Shown: in pieces, positions 55,685 to 64,000 of the stretch
How positions within the stretch are numbered: position 1 is the first letter of the stretch
How the letters are laid out: every line of letters starts with the position of its first letter
Made by a program: the position numbers and the translations under genes
Notes under the pieces: model-generated
What the model was told of the DNA's origin: nothing
Databases searched by the model: none
The model's input: only the letters and a program-made list of their open reading frames with translations
From: Aphrocallistes beatrix
Lineage: Eukaryota > Porifera > Hexactinellida > Sceptrulophora > Aphrocallistidae
Assembly: GCA_963281255.1 (NCBI GenBank)
Contig: OY725505.1
Coordinates: 1,550,001 to 1,614,000 of the forward strand
Reading direction: 5' to 3'
Length of the DNA stretch: 64,000 nt

Positions 55685-58294
55685 CTGTCAGGAATGGTTT
55701 CTCAAAACATTTTGTTTAGGTATTGCATTGCCTAAAACGATTGCAGTACACGTAATAAAAATATATACTACTACTAGGCTAAAATATGTTATCATCACTT
55801 ACCACGGAATACAATACTTTGTGAGTGTATTTGGCTGCAAGCATGTCACCAAACTTAGGATAGAGTTCTGTAGTCCAGCTCAGTAGTCGTTTCCTGATTT
55901 CAGTTTTCTAGAATTAAACGTAATTGATATTGGATTGATTATATCGGTGGCGGGCATAATGATATAGAAGATATGTTGATATTCAGCATCAATTTAACAC
56001 CAAAATTAGGCGGGCTTATTTTGTATTAGCCCACTGCTGGATTATATTGAAAATAAAAATAAACACAATAATATATCATTTTGAATATGTCAATACCATT
56101 TGGTCTTCTGTGGTGTCTTTAAGAAATGTGAACAGCAATGTATTAGGAACGTATTCGTGATAGCGGTAAGTTTGTTGTGTAAATCCTCGTGTAATGGCGT
56201 CATAAAATTGTTGCTTTGCACTTTTTGACGTAAAATAGCCTAGTATGATGATCAAAGTCATTATTATTGATTCAATATGAACGTAAAAGACTGTGATTAG
56301 AGAATTATAGCCCAACTTTTAATTAAAAATTAAACTTGTAATAAGAATTTTATTAACTGTAAATAACTCTGATGTATGATGTTATTACGTACATACCTTA
56401 AGGTCATTCAGTTGTGATATAATTGTACACATTGAAAATCCGAAAATATTGTGTTGTACTGGCTACAAAGGAAAATGAATTAAAACAAATTAATTGCGTC
56501 ACCGTTATTTCTAAATTCTTTATGATGCTTACAAATAGAAGTTTCTTGCTCTGGTGAGAACCAACAACACTTTCCAACTTCCTTTTACGTTGTGTGCACC
56601 GTTCTAGTCCAGCATCACGTTCGTAATAAGGTCGTACGATGTCGATGGGGATTTTCTTTTCCTTCCTTACACCAAGTTTGGGATTGGGGATGAAAGCATG
56701 ACTCTCAGTTAATCTTGAGACAGTGTACGGTCCTAAATATTTCTTTTGCTTTTTAGTATTTGGCAATTTCTTTAACTTGGGCATGTTTGTGCACAAGATT
56801 TCATCGCCTTCTTTTATCTCAGGTCTATATCGAATAAAAGTATGCTATATAAATTATAATATATAATTATAGACATCTTAAACAAGCTATTTTTTTCGTG
56901 TGATTTATCTCTAGTATTCACATTTTGACAAGAAAATAGCCTTTATCATGTACATTTATCTCGCCTAGGGCTGCACTATCGGTGTGTCGACCAACATTTT
57001 GTACCATGCTCATAATACATATTTTAAGTATTAAACACCAAACTGTAATTAATCATTTTTTAATAGAATACCATTACAAACCTTATTTGGGTAACTTTTT
57101 TATCGTACTGTCTCTTCTGTCTAAGTTGCTCTGTCTTAATATTTCCACCAGCAAGTTAACACGTCGTCTTGCGGAAAGTGTCCAAACTAGCGATGCACTC
57201 TTGTTGCGATTCCGGTTGTAGGAAATACATGTCTGATTTGCTATCAGGTAGAACAGCATTGTAGAGAGCGAATATTGCTTCCTCCATATCGACATCCTCT
57301 TCTGCTGAGACTGAGACATGGTTAATGGATGGAACAAGTTCTTCATATCTCGAGTCTCTTCCCCACATTACTCGGAATGGTGTATCTCCGTGGGACCTTT
57401 TAAAGTTGCGACCATGGTATTCCCAGACTAAATCTGCATTTTGTTCAACTTCCTACATTATAATGTGCATGCAATTTCGAACATAAATCACATTCTACCA
57501 TTTCTCAATTTTATTAAATCCTTGTTAAACGCGAAGTAGACATATGAAGTGATATCATTTGAATTGATAATATTAATTTTGACCTACTGATATCCCACGC
57601 TAAATTAAATGCCTATCGATTTAATCTGCAACAATCCTCCATTAACAGGACAATATAGTCTAAATAGGTTCAAGCACCCTCATCTTGAAAGTAAAAAAAG
57701 ATAAAAGTCTTACGTTTTAAGGATTTTGTTGGGAGCCTCAACCAATCCGTTTGCCATAGGATGATAGGCCCGCGTGCTTCTATTTTGAACAGCCAATTTT
57801 TGATGGAAATCCTGAAATGCCTGCAAAATACAACAATAACCACAGGATGCATTATTAATGAACATTTACCTATTACGTACCTTAGATGTGGACTCCTGTC
57901 CTTGATCATGTTGTATTATTTCGGGCAATCCCAGATCAAGATATATGTCCTCCAACTGTTCAATCACTTCATTGGTCGTCTTGGTTTTCAGCGGTCTTGC
58001 AACAACATATTTCGAAAGGTAACATGCTGTAACCAGTATGTGCTTGTAGCCTTCAGGATTTCTGGGAGATCACAAATGAGATCAATCCCGATATCTTTCC
58101 AAGGTCTGTTGGGGGAGGAATCGGTTGCAATTTTCTCTGCGGTTGTACAGTCGACTCGGTTCTGCATCCAATAGAGTATAATTGTTCGTCTTCCTTTTGA
58201 AATTCCATTGGCGTCGAGTATAATTTTCAGTCGATTCTGGGTAAATACCTCTCCCAAGAAGTTCGATGATTTCATGATATTCTTCTGAATTCAT
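54950..58294 (-). pseudogene. Ginger1 transposase: DD35E integrase, GPY/F module, OTU protease; several frameshifts
   Basis: The gene is read on the reverse strand. From 58294: MNSEEYHEIIELLGRGIYP with NFKRKTNNYTLLD, then (H2C2 finger apparently deleted) RPWKDIGIDLICDLPE with the first Asp, then in another frame LEDIYLDLGLPEIIQHDQGQ with the second Asp. A 60-bp intron (57821-57880, gtacgt...gcag) joins to AYHPMANGLVEAPNKIL (57714-57820). Splicing gives exactly 35 residues between second Asp and Glu. Next, 57452 downward reads SHGDTPFRVMWGRDSRYEEL. Exon 56533-56824 holds the GPY/F module (KKYLGPYTVSRL...IPIDIVRPYYERD). Short exons follow at 56397-56462, 56097-56315 and 55803-55907, then the OTU exon. 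At least three frame changes in the integrase part make it inactive as it stands. Confidence 0.82.
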
Positions 58295-58680
58295 TTAATT
58301 CAAAAGGTAAAATATATGCGTATACGTACGTCAAGATAATCAAATTTGTATTTTGAAATGATAATTATTATGTACTACTTGGTATACTGCTTATATTTAC
58401 TTGTATTTCCTAACGTACATTGACACCTTCACTCCAAAGGTAAAATATATAAACCAACCACAAGTGACTATAGCACAATTCATCACTAATCTTGTATATT
58501 CTAAGAATCTCAGAATATCACGGTAATAGACAATCCATGGTCTGACAATATAAGAAACTCAAAATATCATGCAACAGAGCAACCTAAACATGTGGATGTG
58601 CAGCATTAGATCTATCAGTTCAATTAAGATGATCAACTATGATCTCTATTCCTTAATATTGCTGACTTTTAATTCAAAGT

Positions 58681-59049
58681 TTAAGTATGCCCAGTTCTGC
58701 TGACAAGTCTACTATTAATCACAGTTTTATAAACTCGCGAACCTACCAAGGGTTCTTGGACTTGTAGATAGAACACATGTTGGTATTCAAATGCCTTTTG
58801 AAATGGGCTGATTATGTAAACAGATATTTCTATCACTCCATAGATGTTCAGGCTATCTGAGCACCTGATAGTAGATTCCCGATGAATTGGCAAGATTCCC
58901 CGGTTCAGTTCATGACTCTCGTAAATGGATGCTCTCTCAGGTTGAAACATATGTGGAGAATAACTTCTTGGCTGGTGAGCATATATTAAGTGATAGTGGG
59001 TATATGCTGAAACCCTATGTATTAACTCCATACCGCCAACCTGCTTCAA
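58681..59049 (-). other. Unrecognised 122-codon reading frame
   Basis: An open frame rich in Tyr/His/Ser (HLIYAHQPRSYSPHMFQPER...) sits between the Ginger element and the PHD-type gene. No domain is recognised and no splice evidence links it to either neighbour. It may be chance or a decayed transposon exon. Confidence 0.2.
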
Positions 59050-59754
59050 ATGTCTAATATAATTATAGTTACTCCCACAAAGGATACGTGTATCGAGTAA
59101 TCCTTAAGGCCACCCAGGGCCTAGAATTAATTTTGGTCATATTTCAATTTCATGATTAGGTTACTTCACTGAGTAGTCTAGGATCAATATTATGCAATCA
59201 ATCTGCTCCTATATCATATTTCCATCTCTCTAGGGCTATGGTTCCAAATTACGTAATACTAAATTCCTATACCATCGATTTCGTAGTTATGCATGATCCA
59301 CCAACTCATGTGTTAGTCAATTCATTGTTCTCAGGTGTTTATTATGCAATATATAGGCTAAGGAAACTTGACTACTAGAATGGACTTTCATGCTCTAATA
59401 TCTAAAAATATATTGACCTCATAATCTGATATCGAGGGCAAAATATCCTAAAATAGCAGAAATTTAATGGTTTCAATATGTATTGTGTTCAATAATAGAA
59501 CTTTCACTATACTTCTAGTATTCAAGGTTGCTTATTATATGAATAGTTTAATTGTTTAAATGCTAAGATATATCTCACTTACTTTTTCTGAAAAAAGCTA
59601 CACAATGTAACAAACTGCATTATTTTTGAACATATTTTATCATTGTTTTTATCATACTCTCTATTATTATTAATGGGGTTTTCAACTTAATTCAATTCAC
59701 GATAATCTAAAGAATGAATTTGCTCATGATAAATGCAGAAACAATTCGGAGAGA

Positions 59755-60581
59755 CTACGTACAGTCTAAACAATTCCATTCAGGGAGATCTTGAACATCT
59801 TCAATATTTAGGCCGAGACATTTGACATGATACCAAAGATCGCAAATGTTACACAGGATCCAATCGATTACTTCATCACAAAAGCCGATACCAAAACCAA
59901 CGATGCAATCGTCCTGAGTACCACCGCAAATAGCGCAAGAGTCCGAGTAAATACGGGTGACCCTGATGACTAGGAGGTTTTTGAATAGGAAGACGTGTTC
60001 GATTTCAAGTTGAACTGAATAGAGATGAGAATAGTTTGATTGACAGGTTTTCTGATGTTTTTCAATGAAAGTATCGTAATCTGCGGCTGAGGTCGAATTT
60101 GATTTCAGTTTATTCTCGTATATAGTGCAAATGTGGCATGAATTGTATCCAATCCCATACGAAATAACCTGAGCAATGTCGACAGCTATTGCAGGGCAAA
60201 ACACTAACGGCTAAACCCCCGCCTGCCTTACCACTACGCATCTGGTAACACCCGTCGTAGGAGGCAACAATGCGACGAACATGAGAAGCCGATGGGTCAA
60301 CTGATTGTAATATGTGTAAACGATCTCTTAAACTATCCACGTATTCTGCAGCCAAAACAAAGACTTCTGTGCTAAATTGAATGTTTTAGTGTCACAGGGA
60401 GGAGGCAAATTGAGGGAAGCATGATAAATAATGAGTCCTTGGTATCCTGGGAGGACCACTCATCGATAATATTTTGAGAATTATCAGGTTGAGAACTGAT
60501 AGGAACGTTTAAAATATCGCAAATAGATTCTTCATCACTTGATAATACGAAATCTGGATCTAGAACGTTCTTCGATGCCAT
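59755..60581 (-). pseudogene. Mutator-like domain plus PHD finger protein, frameshifted
   Basis: On the reverse strand the likely start is MASKNVLDPDFVLSSDEESI (60581). Another frame gives SYDGCYQMRSGKAGGG (about 60250), a characteristic strand of the Mutator-like transposase domain. A third frame continues with ISYGIGYNSCHICTIYENKL and DTFIEKHQKTCQSNYSHL, again typical of that domain. It ends in a PHD finger: DSCAICGG, then WILCNICDLWYHVKCLGL, then WNCLDC at the C-terminus (C-x2-C ... C-x2-C ... H-x2-C ... C-x2-C). At least two frameshifts occur and part of the catalytic region is lost. It lies outside the Ginger inverted repeats, so it is a separate element. Its own termini were not found. 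Confidence 0.68.
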
Positions 60582-60599
60582 TGGTTCAGTGAAAGAGCA

Positions 60600-62215
60600 A
60601 ATTCAGGAGTACAAATTATGATATATGAATTGTTGTAACTGAAATATATTTCAAAATATTTATGAAATCTACGGATATTTTAACATCGTTGGAATAACTT
60701 GAATAATCATTTATGTAGTAATATAATATTATTCAAATAAAAGGATGCTATTACATTCATATTTTGAAATGGATATCATGTATTTCATACAAGTAATTGA
60801 ATATTTTTGTATTAGTCAGTAATAATGTAAAGTCAAATTGTGAAAGAGACTGAAGCATTCTATTAGAGTCTCTAACTGAAAGTAAACAGTAACTACTGAG
60901 CAATTTAGAGCATTCAGTATAGAACAATCAACCAATACATCTTTACTATACTGAATCTAAAAATCACTGTGAGTAACCTTGTAAATATACAAATTTGGAT
61001 AAATTCAGAAAAAAAATGAATTCGGCTGGTTATAAAAAATCGTCACATTGGAATAAATACGGAATATTTTGAAAAGATAATCAAGAGTTAGATTATACAA
61101 AGATAAAGAAATATAAATAAGGCATCAGAATGAATTTTGAAATTTTTGATTTTTTTCGAATCTTAGCCCAGGATGGCCTTAAGAGATGGTAGAGAAGATT
61201 GTATTACCTTCACATCGAGCTCCGCAATGCTCTAGATAAAGTATGCCTCTATTATTCTTGCATGTGCTGTTCTTCAAAATATGGCAATTGTTTGGAAGTA
61301 ACCCATGTTGGAAGATTTAACTATTGACTATCAAACAAGTATTTTGGAACAACCGTTTGTATTTTAGGAAACTGGACATTTTGCTGCAAAACATTACAGG
61401 GATCAGTTTGTTATTCATAACTTTAGTTGAATTAATCTAAATTTAGGAGATATCGAAGTTATATCTCATGCTTTCATAATATTATGTTAAACGAAACATG
61501 AACAACAAGTGTCTTAGTATATTGTAACATAAAAAGTTCACTAAAACAAAATTTAAACCCAGGATATGAGATATACAATAAATTGAACTCTATCGACGTT
61601 ATAATTTCTGCATCGTTCGGTGTCACGAAAATAAATGGTGTCATTAGTGGTTATAGTAAGTCACCGTGCTCCCATGTGTGAGAGAAAACAAATCTAGAGA
61701 GACATTGCAGGCAAACTCAATTCAGTCCATTGCAATGGCAGAGCTATAGACGACACTAGGAAAAATGGACTAACCTAATGCTAAACGCGAAGTCCATAAT
61801 TGGTGCAAACATTGGGGAAGTCAGAAAGACTGGAGGGGAACAAACGCTGCTGGACAGGTAGAAGACGAGGGAAGACATGCAATTTGTATCAGCAAATAGA
61901 AGTATTTCTGACTATGCAAATCGGTTAGCTGAGATATTTGAAAATGCCCCCTGCTTTGAGTTACAGGTTCTGTTGATTGTTTTCAAGCACGAGCTGAGAT
62001 CAATGAAATTCCAAAAGCATCAACAGTATCAGCTGCAGGTTCCTTTGAATTTGAAGGTACTCCAATTGTAGAATCTCCAAAATTTTTGTTATATGTTGTT
62101 TATTTATGCAAACCTAAGGAGACTTTCCCACGAATTATAGCATGTGATCATGTTGCGATATTATACACAATACGATAAATTTTTAAATATTTTAAAATTT
62201 TAATTGAAGTCTAAT
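60600..62215. other. Intergenic or intronic sequence, little recognised
   Basis: Mostly AT-rich. The interval 61690-62080 is less AT-rich and contains a 64-codon + frame (SANRSISDYANRLAEIFENA) that faintly recalls retroelement gag helices. I would not annotate it as a gene. Confidence 0.4.
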
Positions 62216-62216
62216 C

Positions 62217-62702
62217 ATTACTACTATCAAAACTCGATTTATATATATAGTATATAACGTATATATGTAACGAATTGATTGAAGAAACTGCCGGGCGCAG
62301 AAAGCTGATTTTTGGCATTTTGAGTCTTTTGGCAATAGCTCCACTAAGTTCTGGACTTAGACTAAAAGTGTCGACTCATCATAGAATTAAAACGCCATTG
62401 TCACATTTTATAATTAGAAATTTCAGTTTTCGACTATAACTCAGCCATTTTAGGTGATAGAAGGCTGAAATTTCAATAAAATGTGTATATTAATATACCT
62501 CACATATATTGCAACTGATCATCGAAAAATGATGACTCCTCACACTATTATGACGTCATCATTACGTATCAAAATTGTAAAATTGACAAATTTGGTGATC
62601 TCCCATATAACTAAATAATGGTGACCACAGGCGCCCAAAGGGCGCCTCCTGCTGACACAAAGTGTCCGCCAGCCCCACAGCGCAAGCAATCGAAGCGCGC
62701 TT
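62217..62702 (+). mobile_element. Hairpin-ended repeat, nearly complete
   Basis: A degraded 5' module (ACTACTATCAAAACTCGATT) and TA microsatellite precede the core from about 62268 (GTAACGAATTGATTGAAGAA). There is one ATGACGTCAT near 62550, the GGCGCCCAAAGGGCGCC hairpin, the GACACAAAGTGTC hairpin and GCAATCGAAGCGCGCTTG at the end. Confidence 0.8.
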
Positions 62703-63240
62703 GTATTAATTAATCAAGGTAGATTAAATTTTCGGTAGAAGTTTGAACAACATATATGGAGATGGTTTGTGAAAAATCGAATCAATTACAATGTTAAAGA
62801 CGCGAAGATCGAACTTAATACTTAAGCACTAAGATCGTTCTTACGTATGTTCTTAGCGAATACGCCTATATTTTCAAAGCCATTTAATTTCTTATTTTGA
62901 AAACCTACACATTTATTAGAAAGATTTGAATTAAGTATACGATTACACATTATGTTGTTATTTATACTGATTGAATTTCATAAAATGATATCACTACGTG
63001 ACTGTATATTTCCATAATACCGCTTGTAAAACTACTTAATCGTTGTCTTATTGTATCAATTTCCTACATATAATATTTCTGCCTTAAAACAAACAAATGG
63101 ACATCCAACAATTATAGTTTAATATACAATTAATCTATCACGTCTCTTCAATGTCAATACTACACTTCCCTAGCAAAGGTTACGCTCCAAAAAAATTAAC
63201 GTACAAAAGTTATACTACATTAGACCTTCTAAGATCCGTG

Positions 63241-63312
63241 CCTCCGAGTTATGGGCACCTCCCTCAACGGGGCGGGCATCTTCCTGGTTGAAGGAGGTGC
63301 CCATAACTTGGA
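63241..63312. other. Compact stem-loop, 72 bases
   Basis: CTCCGAGTTATGGGCACCTC pairs with GGAGGTGCCCATAACTTGGA, extending to CTCAAC/GTTGAA: a stem of about 28 pairs with few mismatches around a GC-rich loop of about 16. Size and shape are those of a microRNA precursor, but a tiny inverted-repeat element would look the same. Confidence 0.4.
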
Positions 63313-63726
63313 GTGGTGGATTGACTTTGCCCTGATTCCAAATTAATTCTGAATCCAATCTATCTGTCATAAAATTGCAATTGTTTAAAATGCTATATTT
63401 GATTCAACTTTATTTTAAATATATGCGAATACTTCTCTGTCATACAACTAAGATTTAATATGTTCTCAGAATAAACTATTCTTATTACGTATTCCATATA
63501 GCATTCATTCTAAACAATTTCAATTCTGACTTACAGACACCTCGTAGTTCTCAACCTCCTATCTACGTGCAGTACTAAGCGTTTAAATCAACCCATTATT
63601 GATATTTCTAATTTTATTATTAAATATATATATATATATATATATATATACAGGTTCACCAAAAAGTCACATTGCACTTTTTTAAAATACTAGTTTTTAC
63701 CCAGTTTTTACCCATGCATTTATATA

Positions 63727-64000
63727 CAGTGGAACCTCCGTAATCCGACACCTCTGTAATCCGACATTTCACTAAACCGACATTATTTCTGTTCACGGAT
63801 CGTTTTTCTATAGAAAACAACCTCTATAATCCGACACCTCGCTATTCCGGAATCCTACAATTTAAAGATTTTCCAGTAATGCCTATTCGACCTGTATAAT
63901 CCGACAATTTTTTCGTCTATCAAATAATGTCGGATTATAGGTTATTTTACCTCCATAATCCGACAAATTATTCGTCTATCAAAAAATGTCGGATTATGGA
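63727..64000. mobile_element. pogo/Tigger-type element, left end, runs off the window
   Basis: It starts at a TA with CAGTGGAACCTCCGTAATCC and repeats TAATCCGACA several times over about 270 bases, in alternating orientation (TGTCGGATTAT). CAGTnnAACCTC ends with ATCCG repeats are typical of Tigger-like elements. The other end lies beyond base 64000. Confidence 0.7.

Larger units (their letters stand above)
52984..58576 (-). mobile_element. Ginger1-type DNA transposon, 5593 bp
   Basis: The terminal inverted repeats of about 126 bases (52984-53110, 58451-58576) begin TGTTGCATGATATTTTGAG on both sides and differ by only a few bases. The 4-bp GAGC is duplicated immediately outside (52980-52983, 58577-58580). 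Ends of the form TGTNR, a 4-bp target duplication and a retroviral-like integrase with GPY/F and OTU domains but no reverse transcriptase or LTRs are what is known of Ginger1 transposons. Confidence 0.88.

Noticed and set aside
54950..58294. Ty3/gypsy LTR retrotransposon
   Set aside because: The integrase is gypsy-like, but there is no reverse transcriptase, RNase H, gag or LTR; the ends are inverted repeats with a 4-bp duplication, and the gene has introns.
61877..62071. Possible retroelement gag fragment
   Set aside because: Only a vague helical resemblance over 25 residues; no neighbouring retroelement domain supports it.

Overview
The window is nuclear DNA of an animal, probably an invertebrate. 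It is AT-rich, with long spliceosomal introns, one conserved multi-exon gene, and a very high density of DNA transposons, foldback elements and MITEs. No bacterial-style operon, CRISPR array or rRNA is visible. The species cannot be fixed from the sequence alone. A copepod such as a salmon louse is one guess from the look of the repeats, but it is not demonstrated.

The host gene is on the + strand. Seven exons (1086-1336, 11706-11868, 20653-20931, 27365-27592, 38542-38786, 42910-43117, 49901-50251) join in one open frame with matching splice phases. They encode the second half of the DHR-1 (C2-like) domain and the following helical middle of a DOCK-family Rac exchange factor. Introns run from about 4 to 11 kb and hold most of the mobile elements. 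The DHR-2 catalytic domain is not in the window. The last recognised exon can read on to a stop at 50317, so the gene may end early or may continue beyond 64 kb.

The dominant repeat has about 15 copies or fragments. It has an AT-rich 5' module (TCCTTACTATTAAAACTCGA), a TA/TG microsatellite, a core of about 480 bp with two ATGACGTCAT palindromes, and a 3' end of three consecutive GC-rich hairpins finishing in GCAAGCGAAGCGCGCTTG. A second core (46312-47145) uses the same ends around unrelated sequence with a 140-bp tandem triplication. This modular layout resembles non-autonomous Helitron/Helentron-type elements, but no Rep/helicase gene is present to prove it.

Nested into these are: a P-type THAP transposon (28978-32066) with intact terminal repeats and itself split by a MITE; a Tc1-like DD37E transposon (48100-49444) with one stop codon; a decayed mariner DD34D copy (35735-36660); two TA-flanked foldbacks carrying a Cys-rich CXC remnant (3915-5680, 52040-52831); a long foldback with 30-bp internal repeats (about 3850-7050, interrupted); and several TA-flanked pogo/Tc1-type MITEs.

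The right side (52.9-60.6 kb) holds the most striking cargo. A Ginger1-type cut-and-paste transposon (52984-58576) is delimited by 126-bp inverted repeats starting TGTTG and a 4-bp GAGC duplication. It encodes on the - strand a spliced, frameshifted DD35E integrase, a GPY/F module and an apparently intact OTU cysteine protease. Just beyond it lies a broken Mutator-like/PHD-finger gene (59755-60581). Two CR1/L2-like LINE fragments and one tRNA-derived SINE complete the picture.
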